Below are positions 15,899 through 23,877 of a stretch of DNA of 46,483 nucleotides, piece after piece (within the stretch, counting starts at the first letter, position 1; each line of letters opens with the position of its first letter). The stretch lies in assembly GCA_016218825.1 (NCBI GenBank), contig JACRCV010000109.1, positions 1 to 46,483 on the forward strand, written 5' to 3'. This DNA comes from Deltaproteobacteria bacterium (GTDB lineage: Bacteria > Myxococcota > XYA12-FULL-58-9). Under the pieces are notes generated by a model that was not told where the DNA came from, did not search any database, and saw nothing but the letters and a program-made list of their open reading frames with translations. Made by a program: the position numbers and the translations under genes.

Positions 15899-16147
15899 TC
15901 AACCGCCGGAAGCCGCTGCCTTGGGGGGGTGGTCGAAGATCTCTTCGTGGCCAAGCACATCGGCGGCGTAGCGGATCGCGGCCTTGATGTCCTCCGGCTC
16001 GAGCCGTGGGTACGCATCAAGAAGCTCCGCCTCGCTCGCGCCCTCGCTGAGCTTTCGCAGCACGGCTTCGACAGGAATGCGCGTGCCTCGGATCACGGGT
16101 TTGCCCATCATCACGGCCGGGTTGATCTCTATTCGCTCGAGCACCAT
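15899..16147 (-). CDS. DUF433 antitoxin
   Basis: The product is 82 residues. ATG 16147 follows GAGAGGA with five-base spacing; earlier starts (16165, 16210) lack a site. The sequence IEINPAVMMGKPVIRGTRIP, VEAVLRKLSEG and AYPRLEPEDIKAAIRYA is diagnostic of DUF433, the antitoxin partner of DUF5615 PIN-like toxins. It probably still folds and binds DNA, but its toxin partner downstream is truncated, so it may be an orphan. Confidence 0.92.
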   Translation of the reverse strand: MVLERIEINPAVMMGKPVIRGTRIPVEAVLRKLSEGASEAELLDAYPRLEPEDIKAAIRYAADVLGHEEIFDHPPKAAASGG

Positions 16148-16163
16148 GACCGTCCTCTCGCCC

Positions 16164-16192
16164 ATTGTCAGCCGGCCATCGCACCAAAGCAA
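16164..16192 (-). promoter_or_regulatory. Candidate promoter for DUF433 gene
   Basis: On the minus strand, TTGCTT (16192-16187) and GACAAT (16169-16164) are separated by 17 bases. A start near 16157 would leave a ten-base leader that contains the ribosome-binding site. Both boxes are imperfect. Confidence 0.4.
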
Positions 16193-16214
16193 GGGCGAGC
16201 ACGCCGCCAACCCC

Positions 16215-17588
16215 TCAGCCTACCTTGCGCAACGCCTCCTGGATGACGCGGTCGCACTGCGCCGCCGTGGCCCGAAACTCGCGCGACACGCGCCGGTCAT
16301 TGGCGACGAGCGCCCAGAACGACCGCGCGGCGCTCCCCGCGCGCCGCCACCCTTCCACCTGACCAGGGATCGGCAGCGGCGGAACGTACGGACGCGCGAC
16401 GATCTCGCCGCCCTGCGGCGCGAACAACATCGGCAACATGTCGTAGGCCGGCGCGAGCTTCATGCGGCCCTGGTCGAAGAACAGGGTGGCGTTGCCGAAG
16501 TGCCGGTCGGTGTTGCCGATGAACCCCGAGAAGTCCCACCAGAACCCGAGCGCCGCTACGTCGTCCGCTTCAAGCCAGCCGCGTCGGAGCAGCCGGGCAC
16601 CGGCGTCGGGCCAGGAGTCGAGCGCGCCGAAGTACTCGACGTCGATGGCGAACAGCGAGCAGGTGGCCCGCCGTCCGTGGAGGCCTACCCGATCGAAGCG
16701 CTCAACCTCGAGGAATCGTCGCGTCGGGCCGTCCAAGACCCGACTCTTGGCTGCAGGCAGCCCGGCCGCCTGCAGCACGCCGTGGGCGAGGTGCTCAGCG
16801 ACGAGCAGGTCGGCCCAGCGGTCGCCGACCGCCGTGCCGCGCGCCGGCGAGGACTTGACGAGGACGTGCCTCGACGAGGCCGCTCTCACGAGCGTCGCGA
16901 ACTTGGGCTGCTCGCCACCCGCCGACGAGCCCGGCGGCTGGTCCGCGAGCGATTCGCCGGCCAGCCGTTCGTACACCAAGCCGCCGTCGTCGATGCGGGG
17001 CGGCTCCGGGGCTGCCATGCGCTCGCGCATCAGGAGGTCGTGGGCGCTCTTGCCGACCAGCCAGTTCCCGGGATTGTCCGCGCCGGTCTTGGTGAGGGCG
17101 GTGAGCACGTGGTGCTCTTGCCAGTCGGCCAGGCGAGCCGGCACCCCGAGCGCGGCCTGCAGCCGGCGAGCGAGGGCACGGCCGAGGAAGCCTTGCGGCG
17201 TCGAGTCATGGAGGAAGAAGGGGAGGCCGGTGAAGGCGCCGTTGCCGCCGCTTCCTGCCATCCACGCGGCTTGCTTCTGCGCGGCCACGAAGACGAAGCC
17301 CTTGGGCTCGACGGCGAATATTGCTCCCACCTCTTCGGGCGTGCCCGACTCCGAGACCGCGTACAACGGCCAGCGGCTGCCGAGGTCGACGACATCTCTG
17401 GGGGCCGCATAGTAGACGCCGGTCCTCTTCTTGCCGAAGCACACGACCTCGCCGGGGGCCGAACGGATCCATCGCGAGAAGGTAGACCGGTTCGGACCTC
17501 CGAGAGCGTGCCCGAGGTCGACGAAGCGACTCGGGCCGCGGGACCGAAGCAACGCGACAACCCCCCGAGCCCGCAGTGACGTGGACAT
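16215..17588 (-). CDS. HipA-family serine kinase toxin, YjjJ/HipH type
   Basis: The product is 457 residues, close to E. coli YjjJ. The N-terminus (about 1-60) is a winged-helix-like DNA-binding domain (VVALLRSRGPSRFVDLGHAL), absent from classic HipA. The kinase part has the glycine loop GSSAGGEQPKFA, a VLVKSSP lysine strand, the catalytic loop NTDRHFGN and the metal-binding LAPAYDMLP. The HipA family phosphorylates tRNA-loading enzymes and slows growth. YjjJ types carry their own HTH and have no separate hipB gene, and none is present here. ATG 17588 is preceded by an unusually AT-rich stretch. Confidence 0.9.
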   Translation of the reverse strand: MSTSLRARGVVALLRSRGPSRFVDLGHALGGPNRSTFSRWIRSAPGEVVCFGKKRTGVYYAAPRDVVDLGSRWPLYAVSESGTPEEVGAIFAVEPKGFVFVAAQKQAAWMAGSGGNGAFTGLPFFLHDSTPQGFLGRALARRLQAALGVPARLADWQEHHVLTALTKTGADNPGNWLVGKSAHDLLMRERMAAPEPPRIDDGGLVYERLAGESLADQPPGSSAGGEQPKFATLVRAASSRHVLVKSSPARGTAVGDRWADLLVAEHLAHGVLQAAGLPAAKSRVLDGPTRRFLEVERFDRVGLHGRRATCSLFAIDVEYFGALDSWPDAGARLLRRGWLEADDVAALGFWWDFSGFIGNTDRHFGNATLFFDQGRMKLAPAYDMLPMLFAPQGGEIVARPYVPPLPIPGQVEGWRRAGSAARSFWALVANDRRVSREFRATAAQCDRVIQEALRKVG

Positions 17589-17667
17589 GCATCAAATAAT
17601 GCAACAAAAACTGAACATATGCAATAATATAACTATTTGTATTATATCTATAAATGTGGCTTGTCGA
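17588..17667 (-). promoter_or_regulatory. AT-rich control region of the HipA-type gene
   Basis: This region is about 75% A+T in an otherwise GC-rich window. On the minus strand TATAAT lies at 17646-17641, with TCGACA at 17667-17662 (15-base spacer). An inverted repeat TGCAT-N6-ATGCA (17588-17603) overlaps the start codon and could be an operator for the HTH domain of the encoded protein. The remaining bases up to 17798 contain no gene I can support. Confidence 0.5.
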
Positions 17668-17798
17668 TCCTATTCGTGCATCATAACCGCCGAGGCTCCT
17701 GGGGTGACGGACAACGTTGATGTGGTTTAGCCGCCCGGACAAGGAGGCCGAACCCGACGCGCCTTGACGCCGAACGAATAGGGCGTCATGACACCTCT

Positions 17799-17891
17799 AT
17801 GCGAACCACGGTGACGCTCGACCCAGACGTCGCGGACCAGGTGTGGGCGCTAGCGCATCGCGAACGGCAGAGCTTCAGGGCCAGTGCATGA
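17799..17891 (+). pseudogene. Remnant of a VapB-type antitoxin, 30 codons
   Basis: The frame reads MRTTVTLDPDVADQVWALAH and then RERQSFRASA before a TGA. The start is typical of the ribbon-helix-helix VapB family (MRTT.TLD.DVA..L..L..ERG.SF), which should continue with KEA.N.ALR. Here it ends just after the SF position, so the C-terminus is lost. No VapC toxin follows. The TGA overlaps the ATG of the next gene (17888), so this remnant may now act as a leader peptide for it; that role is inference. Confidence 0.55.
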
Positions 17892-18949
17892 CCATCCCAA
17901 ACCTCGTGCAACCGGTTCTTGCCTCACGTGGTATCGGCCCCGCCCTATTGTACGTCGCAATCGCGCTACTGGTAACGCCCGCCTGCGAGCCCACCGCCGG
18001 CCCGGTGCCGCGGCTGTCGCCGAAGGCGCACGTGTTCCAGCTCGAGCCGCACGCGCGCTACCGCCTCGAGTACGCCACGGCGCCGGAGCCATCGCCCCCC
18101 GGCACCGAGTGGACCGGTGACGCGCTCGACGGCTCGCCGCTCGCGTACATGATGCGCCGGCCGTTGATTCTGAAGGCCGACGACTTCGGCTCGCCGTTCG
18201 GGGACATCGACGTGGCCTTCATCGACGCGGTCGACGCCGCAGACGGCGTGGTGGCGCTCGGGATCGTGACCGCCCTGATCGCCGAAGACGACGCCACCCG
18301 TACCGCTTACCGCGCGCTCAACGCCGGAGGCTTCGAGCTCTGGTTTCACGGCCACACCCACACGCTCGGCGACGTCGCGGAGTTCTCCGGGTCCGGGCTG
18401 GCGTCACAGATGGACTCCTTCGCCCGCGGTATCACGGCCGGGCGCGAGCGCTTGGGGGTGGAGTTCCACAGCTTCGGCGCGCCGGGGAACGGCTTCGACG
18501 CCGACACCATGACGGCGCTCACGACCTTTCCGCAGCTGGTGGTCTGGTTCTTCGGGGCCGCGGAGGCGCCGGTGTTCGTGTTGCCGCGCCTCATCGACCT
18601 CGAGTCGAAGGTCGGCGTGGTCCGCGACGTCGAGGAGTTCTCGGGGCTCGTGGAGCAGACCCTCGCCGCCAATCCGACCGCGCCGATCACGCTGCAGCTG
18701 CACCCGCGGATGTGGACCCACGCCGACCTGGATCGCGCCCGCACCGCGATCGCCTCGCTGTACGACCGTGGCCTGCGGCCGGCGGCGCCCTTCGAGCTCT
18801 GGGCGTGGCGACAGGAGGCAGCCCGGGTCCGGCTCTTCAAGGAGACCGCGAGGAGCTACATCCTCGATCTGAGCCAAGTAGAGCTGCGGCTGCGGGTGAC
18901 GGTCGACCCAGCGGGACCGACGCCGGTGCGGGTGACCGAGGTCGACTGA
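17888..18949 (+). CDS. Lipoprotein with NodB-like polysaccharide deacetylase fold
   Basis: The product is 353 residues from ATG 17888 (overlapping the TGA of the antitoxin remnant). An upstream start at 17843 would spoil the signal, which ends ALLVTPACEP (lipobox). CE4-like motifs are LILKADDFGSP (the metal Asp pair), LWFHGHTHTLGD (HxxxH-like metal site), FGAPGNGFD (motif 3) and LQLHP. These fit a metal-dependent deacetylase or related hydrolase acting on cell-surface glycans. The substrate is unknown. The next gene on the other strand ends 42 bases away. Confidence 0.82.
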   Translation: MTIPNLVQPVLASRGIGPALLYVAIALLVTPACEPTAGPVPRLSPKAHVFQLEPHARYRLEYATAPEPSPPGTEWTGDALDGSPLAYMMRRPLILKADDFGSPFGDIDVAFIDAVDAADGVVALGIVTALIAEDDATRTAYRALNAGGFELWFHGHTHTLGDVAEFSGSGLASQMDSFARGITAGRERLGVEFHSFGAPGNGFDADTMTALTTFPQLVVWFFGAAEAPVFVLPRLIDLESKVGVVRDVEEFSGLVEQTLAANPTAPITLQLHPRMWTHADLDRARTAIASLYDRGLRPAAPFELWAWRQEAARVRLFKETARSYILDLSQVELRLRVTVDPAGPTPVRVTEVD

Positions 18950-18991
18950 CGGCCGCCACGAGCACCGCCCGGCGTGCGAAGGTCGGCGTGC

Positions 18992-19759
18992 TCAGATGAA
19001 GAACGCGACGCCGACGGCCAGGAACACCAGGTGCATGGTCTGGGTGGTGTCCCCAAACTCCGCCGGCAGGCTCGGATCGACGTAGTGGTCGGAGTAGACC
19101 ACGTCGCGTACCTCGGCGCGCAAGCCGACGAGCTCGGAAAAATCGACCCGCAGACCGACGCCGATGTTGGCCGCCGGGCGCCACGTGTCGTTGACCGTCG
19201 GCGGGGTGCGCAGCCCCATGCCGGTGGCGGTGCTCGCCTCGGTGCTGCAGCCTTCTTCGCGTCCGATCCGGCACGGCTCTTTGGTGCCGACGATGCCGCC
19301 GCCGGCGATCACGAACAGCCGGTAGGCCAGGCTGGCGCCATACGCCCGCAGGGTGCCGTACACCGGTACCACCTTCGCCGCGACCGAGGCGGTGAGGCTC
19401 GCCTGTTTGAGATCGATGCCCTCGGGTGTCAGCGCCTCTTGTTCGTAGACCTCCGTGACGAGGTCGGTGTAGCCGGCGCTCAGGGTGCCGGGGATCGTGG
19501 CCAGGGCCTCGATGGCGAGGAAGTCGACGATGCCGGCGCTCGCCGCCAGCGCCAGGCCGTTGTGGCGCACGTAGTTGCCGTTCAGCTGCAAGAGGCCGAT
19601 CGCCGAGCCTTCGACCACGCTCGGGTCGTTCTGGCGGACCACGAGGCCGGCGCCGGCGAGCACCGGACCGAGCGGCAGGCCGGCGTGGGCGGGAGCAGGC
19701 GCCAACGAAACGGCGGCGGCGACCGACAGGAGCACGAGGGCTCGATGGAGATGGTTCAT
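18992..19759 (-). CDS. Outer-membrane beta-barrel protein, myxobacterial type
   Basis: The product is 255 residues from ATG 19759, with a signal peptide ending PAPAHAG. The barrel-like pattern (NGNYVRHNGLALAASAGIVD, FSELVGLRAEVRDVVYSDHY) and the C-terminal AVGVAFFI fit the myxobacterial 'OMP_myx_plus' barrel family. It lies two bases after the related upstream gene. Tandem small barrels of this kind occur in gliding-motility gene sets of Myxococcus (GltA/GltB); similarity here is by layout only. A longer frame (to 20548) overlaps the neighbour and is a shadow. Confidence 0.8.
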   Translation of the reverse strand: MNHLHRALVLLSVAAAVSLAPAPAHAGLPLGPVLAGAGLVVRQNDPSVVEGSAIGLLQLNGNYVRHNGLALAASAGIVDFLAIEALATIPGTLSAGYTDLVTEVYEQEALTPEGIDLKQASLTASVAAKVVPVYGTLRAYGASLAYRLFVIAGGGIVGTKEPCRIGREEGCSTEASTATGMGLRTPPTVNDTWRPAANIGVGLRVDFSELVGLRAEVRDVVYSDHYVDPSLPAEFGDTTQTMHLVFLAVGVAFFI

Positions 19760-19761
19760 GG

Positions 19762-20523
19762 CTACCACACCGCGCCCGCGCCGAGGTGGGCGAAGAAGGG
19801 GATGTACCAGTAGGACGTCGCGCCGCCGCCCGTCACGAGCTCGAACTCGCGGCGAACGAGCAGCGGCCGGACCTCGGCGCGCACGTTCACGTGCTCGAAC
19901 AAGATGGCGCGGACGCCGCCGCCGACGACGAGGTGGAGCTCGCGGTCGGCGAGGAAGCCGCCGTCGCCGAGGTCCTGACCGGAGACGGTGAACTGGATCG
20001 GGTCGTTGTAGCCGGGGTCCGCGGTGGCCGTGACCTTGCGGGTGCCGTTCATGCCCACGCCGGCGAGCGCGAAGATCTCCAGCGAGCCGCCGATGGGATC
20101 CAGGGCGTCGAGCACCACCGGCGTCCAGACCGCCGCGACATCGAGCGAGCTCGTCAGCTGCGTCGTGTCCGGCATGTTCGGGTTGATGTTGGAGCAGCGA
20201 CTCGGGTCCATCATGCAGGCCCGCATCCGGTTGTAGACGATGCCGCCGGCCCCGGTGACGATGTTGGAGTACGTGCCGTGCAGAAAGGTCGCCGAGCCCT
20301 CCACCGCCAACGTGTCGATCAGGTCGTAAGAGACCGAAAGCGTCGCGCCTTTGTAGCTGCTCAGCTTGTCGCGCAGGCTCGCCACGTAGCGGACGCTCGC
20401 GTCGCCACGGCCGGCCGGCGCCGCGGTCTGGGCGGCGGCGGGGATCGCATGAAATACCGAAATAATTGAAACAGTTACCGTGGCCACCGCGCGCGCGCGG
20501 CGGTGTTGGCGTCCTCGATCCAT
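19762..20523 (-). CDS. Outer-membrane beta-barrel protein, first of tandem pair
   Basis: The product is 253 residues. ATG 20523 follows GGGAGGT. The signal peptide has an Arg-rich n-region and ends HAIPAAAQ. The mature part shows beta strands typical of the same barrel family as its neighbour (ATLSVSYDLIDTLAVEGSAT, VNVRAEVRPLLVRREFE), a cysteine-containing loop (RMRACMMDPSRC) and the ending FFAHLGAGAVW. The pair probably forms one envelope complex. It is divergent from the chemosensory operon, sharing a 188-base control region. Confidence 0.8.
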   Translation of the reverse strand: MDRGRQHRRARAVATVTVSIISVFHAIPAAAQTAAPAGRGDASVRYVASLRDKLSSYKGATLSVSYDLIDTLAVEGSATFLHGTYSNIVTGAGGIVYNRMRACMMDPSRCSNINPNMPDTTQLTSSLDVAAVWTPVVLDALDPIGGSLEIFALAGVGMNGTRKVTATADPGYNDPIQFTVSGQDLGDGGFLADRELHLVVGGGVRAILFEHVNVRAEVRPLLVRREFELVTGGGATSYWYIPFFAHLGAGAVW

Positions 20524-20658
20524 GGGACCTCCCTCGCGGCGCAGTCAACCATCAGTCGGAAGCTGACGCAACATCCTTCAGTTATTCGCAAGCGGATGAC
20601 GTGCCCCGTGCCCGCGGCAAGAGCGCCGGCCGAAATCATAGTGCTCTGATATGGATAT

Positions 20659-20687
20659 TAGACATTCATTGTCATCGCGGGTATGAT
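20659..20687 (+). promoter_or_regulatory. Promoter of the chemosensory operon
   Basis: TAGACA (20659-20664) and TATGAT (20682-20687) are 17 bases apart, five of six and five of six matches to sigma-70 boxes. The predicted start near 20694 leaves a leader of about 18 bases before ATG 20712, with only a weak AGG ribosome site. Confidence 0.6.
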
Positions 20688-20711
20688 CGCGGCCTGAACC
20701 CATAGGCGCCC

Positions 20712-21359
20712 ATGGCTGAAGCGCTCAACGATCGGATCCAGGCACTGGAGCGGGAGCTCTCGTCTCTGCGGCGGCATCTCGCGGCGTCGGGTCAGCTCGC
20801 GGCGGCGGTGGTTGGCGAGGCGGGGGCGTCGGCGGCGCCGCGGGCGGTGGTGGGCGAGTCGATCTTGGCGTTTTCGGCTGGTGACGTTCGTCTGGGGTTG
20901 CGGCTCGGCGAGGTGTTGGAGGTGGTGCGGATGGTGGAGCCGACGCCGCTCGCGGACGCGTCGCCCGGGATTCTGGGGGCGATCGACTACCGCGGCACGA
21001 TCATGCCGCTCTTGGATCTCGCGGTTCGTCTGGGGCGGCCGGCGCGGGCGTTCGGGGTGGATTCGAAGATCATCGTCGCGAAGACCGCCGGGCGGCAGTT
21101 CGGCGCCGTGGTCGACGAGGTCCAGGGGCTGGTGCCCGTGACTGCCGACGCCTTTTGTTCCGACGCCAAGCTGTCGATGGGCGAGGTCCCGGTCGAGCGG
21201 CGCTGTTTGTTGGGGGCGCTGCGGGCGGAGGGCGGGCTGCTCCTGGTGTTGGATCTGGCCGGGGTGTTGTCCTGGATCCCGGCCGAGCCTACGGCAGCGA
21301 AGGACGGCCCGGCCGAGAAGGCGCCGCCGGCTCGCCGCAAACGGAAGGACAAGGCGTGA
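20712..21359 (+). CDS. cheW: CheW-like coupling protein
   Basis: The product is 215 residues. A short coiled-coil-like start (RIQALERELSSLRRHLA) leads to a CheW domain at about 48-185: ILAFSAGDVRLGLRLGEVLE, then VV, GAIDYRGTIMPLLDL and QFGAVVDEVQGLV. The C-terminus is a lysine/arginine-rich tail (ARRKRKDKA). It couples receptors to CheA in a chemosensory array. It is the first gene of the operon and overlaps cheR (GTGA). The N-terminal helix and basic tail are additions to the standard CheW. Confidence 0.9.
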   Translation: MAEALNDRIQALERELSSLRRHLAASGQLAAAVVGEAGASAAPRAVVGESILAFSAGDVRLGLRLGEVLEVVRMVEPTPLADASPGILGAIDYRGTIMPLLDLAVRLGRPARAFGVDSKIIVAKTAGRQFGAVVDEVQGLVPVTADAFCSDAKLSMGEVPVERRCLLGALRAEGGLLLVLDLAGVLSWIPAEPTAAKDGPAEKAPPARRKRKDKA

Positions 21360-22792
21360 TCTCGCGGCCCCACGAATCGGAGGCCAAGGTGACGGCGGTG
21401 GCGGACACGGCGGTGTTCGAGCCGGTGACCTTCATCGGCGACCATCTCAAGCGGCACTGTGGGATGTCGTTTCGCGAGCACAACCTCGACGATTTGGCGC
21501 GCGCCGTGCGTCGCGCGGCGGCGCAGTTCACCGCGGGCGACCCGTTGCGGCTGGCGGCGTTGTTGCCCGGGACCGAAGGGGAGCAGGCGCTCGGTTGGCT
21601 GGTGCGGGAGCTGACGATCGGCGAGAGCTACTTCTTCCGGATCTTCGAGCAGTTCACGACCCTGCGGCGGGTCATTCCGACGCTCCACGACGAGAAGGTC
21701 AAGGCCGGCGATCCCGAGTTTCGGGTCTGGAGCGCCGGCTGCGCCGCCGGCGAAGAGGCGTACTCGCTCGCGATCTTGTTGCGGCAGAGCCTGCCGCGGG
21801 GCACCCCGGGTCGAGTGATCGGGACCGACATCAACCCCGAGTTTCTGTCGCGGGCGGCGGCGGGGGAGTACTCGAGCTGGTCGTTGCGCGGTCTCGAGGA
21901 GCACGAGCGCGCCGCGTACTTCGAGCAGACCGGCGACAACCGCTTCTTGCTGCGCGCCGACTTCAAGACCGGGGTGAGCTTCCGCTACCACAACCTGCGC
22001 CACGATCCGGCGGTGGTGCTCGTCGGCGGCGCGTTGTTCGACGTCATCTTGTGTCGCAACGTCCTGATCTACTTCGAGCCCGACATGGCCGCAGCGGTCG
22101 CCCTGCAGCTCGCCGGGGTGCTGGGGCGGGGCGGCTATCTCCTCTTTGGCCCCTCCGACCCGGTGCCGGCCGAGCTCGAGGGGCTCGAGCGCTGCGAGGA
22201 CAACGCCGGGATCATGTTCCACCGGCCGTTCGTAGCGCCGCCGGTCACCGCGGCGACACGGCAGCGGCGCCGCCCGAAAGGCGCCGGGCGCGCGTCAGCG
22301 AAGGCCCCGCCCCCCGGACGCCGTACGGTCGTGACGCGGCCGGCGGCGGTCGCGCCCGAGCCCGCGACACCGGTGGACGCGGCCGCGCTCCGCCGGGCCG
22401 AGGCGCATCTGCTCGCGAATCGTGGTCAGTTGGACGCTGCGGTGGCGAGCGTCGAGAGGTGGTTGTCGACCGCGCCGACGTCCTTGGACGCGAGCTATCT
22501 GCTCGCGTCTCTAGAGCGCCGCCGCGGCAACGACGGCCGGGCGTTGGAGCTGTTGCGGCAGTGCCTCTACCTCGATCCATGCTACGTGCTGGCGCACTTC
22601 GCCACTGCCGAGATCCACGCCGCCGCCGGCAACCGCGACGCGGCCCGCGGTGGTTTCAGCAACACCTTGGATCTGCTAGCGAATCTCGACGATGAGGCGC
22701 TGCTCCCCGGCTCGGACGAGATCACCGCGGGGTGGCTGAAGCTCGTCGTCAACGGCCGTCTGCGGCGCGCGGAGACGGAGGCGAAGCGGTGA
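21356..22792 (+). CDS. cheR: CheR methyltransferase with C-terminal TPR region
   Basis: The product is 478 residues from GTG 21356, which overlaps the cheW stop. The CheR domain (about 20-290) has YFFRIFEQF, the SAM-binding VWSAGCAAGEEAYSLAI and the late motif ILCRNVLIYF. A Pro/Arg-rich linker (about 300-340) leads to TPR-like helices (LDASYLLASLERRRGNDGRA, LELLRQCLYLDP, FATAEIHAAAGNRDAA). It methylates glutamates of the receptor with S-adenosylmethionine. CheR-TPR fusion is also the design of FrzF in Myxococcus. The next cheW starts inside its stop (GTGA). Confidence 0.93.
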   Translation: MISRPHESEAKVTAVADTAVFEPVTFIGDHLKRHCGMSFREHNLDDLARAVRRAAAQFTAGDPLRLAALLPGTEGEQALGWLVRELTIGESYFFRIFEQFTTLRRVIPTLHDEKVKAGDPEFRVWSAGCAAGEEAYSLAILLRQSLPRGTPGRVIGTDINPEFLSRAAAGEYSSWSLRGLEEHERAAYFEQTGDNRFLLRADFKTGVSFRYHNLRHDPAVVLVGGALFDVILCRNVLIYFEPDMAAAVALQLAGVLGRGGYLLFGPSDPVPAELEGLERCEDNAGIMFHRPFVAPPVTAATRQRRRPKGAGRASAKAPPPGRRTVVTRPAAVAPEPATPVDAAALRRAEAHLLANRGQLDAAVASVERWLSTAPTSLDASYLLASLERRRGNDGRALELLRQCLYLDPCYVLAHFATAEIHAAAGNRDAARGGFSNTLDLLANLDDEALLPGSDEITAGWLKLVVNGRLRRAETEAKR

Positions 22793-23406
22793 GGCCGGTG
22801 CCAAGACGGGCGAGTGGTGCCGCGATCGACTGGACGTCGATCTACACCCGCCTCGACGAGGTCGAGCGCAAGGTCAAGAGCGTTCGGGCGGTGGCGCCGG
22901 AGCGCGTGCACGAGATCTTGCGGCGCCGAGCGCTGGAGCTGTCGCGCACCGACGTCCAGGGCGATTCGCGACGCTCGACGGCGCGGCACAGCATGCTGGT
23001 GTTCAGCGTCGTCAACGGCCAATACGCGGTCGCCGCCGAGCTCGCGAGCGAGATCTTGCCGCTCGGCCGGCTGACGCCGATTCCGCTGGCGCCGAGCTAC
23101 GTCGCCGGGGTCACCAGTCGCCGCGGCCAGATCCTGATGTTGCTCGACCTGCGGCGGTTGTTGGGCTTGGCGGCGCTGCACGCCGCCGACCTGGTCAAGG
23201 TCATCGTCATCGGCCAGGCGCCGACCGAGGTCGGGCTGTTGGCGGAGAACGTCGAGGGCGTCGTCGAGGCCGCGGACAGCGACGTCGCGGCGCCGCTCTT
23301 GGCCGGGGACTACGTTCGGGGCATTGTCGGCGGCAAGATCACGCTGCTCGACGCCAAGAAGCTACTGCAATTAGGTGCGGCAACCGCCTACCCGCAGACG
23401 AGGTAG
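22789..23406 (+). CDS. cheW: Second CheW-like coupling protein
   Basis: The product is 205 residues from GTG 22789 (GTGA overlap with cheR). The N-terminus (about 1-65) has a basic coiled region (RLDEVERKVKSVRAVAPERV) and the CheW domain follows: MLVFSVVNGQYAVAAELASE, YVAGVTSRRGQILMLLDLRR and VGLLAENVEGVVEA. Having two CheW proteins in one operon mirrors FrzA and FrzB. The stop lies 55 bases before the two-CW gene. Confidence 0.9.
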   Translation: MRPVPRRASGAAIDWTSIYTRLDEVERKVKSVRAVAPERVHEILRRRALELSRTDVQGDSRRSTARHSMLVFSVVNGQYAVAAELASEILPLGRLTPIPLAPSYVAGVTSRRGQILMLLDLRRLLGLAALHAADLVKVIVIGQAPTEVGLLAENVEGVVEAADSDVAAPLLAGDYVRGIVGGKITLLDAKKLLQLGAATAYPQTR

Positions 23407-23461
23407 GCCTTTGTCGCTCTCGCCCCTCGCCGCCCGGCGCGGGAGTGGGCAGGAGACAGTG

Positions 23462-23851
23462 ATGGCAACCAAGAAGACAGCGAAGAAGGCAACGAAGAAG
23501 GCAACGAAGAAGGCAGGCAACAAGAAGGTCAGCCGGCGAGCGGCGGTCGCAAAGGCCAAGCCGAAGAAGGCCGCGCGCCGGTCGGCGGCACCGTCGCCGG
23601 CCGCGGCGTTTCAGGTCGCGGCGCCGGTGGTCGCGATCCCGTGTTGGCAGTACAAGAAGTGCGGCCGCGAGCCGGGCGGCGTCAAGATCGCGGAGCTCGG
23701 CATCTGCCCGGCGTATCCGAACCACGGCCGCGACTGCTGGATGGCCGCGGGGACCTTCTGCGGCGGCCAGGTGCAGGGCACCTACGCCGAGAAGCTCGGT
23801 AATTGCCAGAAGTGTGAGTTCTACCAACAGGTGATGAGCGGCATCGTTTGA
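23462..23851 (+). CDS. Two-CW domain protein with histone H1-like lysine-rich tail
   Basis: The product is 129 residues from ATG 23462 (GGAG at -11). Residues 1-40 hold 14 Lys and 4 Arg in TKKA-type repeats, like a histone H1 tail and encoded by a near-perfect 12-base tandem repeat. Residues 60-120 form a two-CW domain: C61-W62, C67, C82, C92-W93, C100, C115 and C118 with [17 protein letters not shown] and NCQKCEFY. Two-CW domains are small cysteine modules often linked to signalling proteins; the cysteines suggest metal or redox binding. The tail could bind DNA. It sits between cheW and the receptor gene, so a role in the array is likely (inference). Confidence 0.85.
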   Translation: MATKKTAKKATKKATKKAGNKKVSRRAAVAKAKPKKAARRSAAPSPAAAFQVAAPVVAIPCWQYKKCGREPGGVKIAELGICPAYPNHGRDCWMAAGTFCGGQVQGTYAEKLGNCQKCEFYQQVMSGIV

Positions 23852-23877
23852 CCGCCGAAGAGCGAGGAACGTCGACC

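Noticed and set aside
23468-23520. Short tandem repeats as a possible CRISPR or satellite array
   Set aside because: They are in-frame 12-base units coding the lysine-rich tail, with no spacers.
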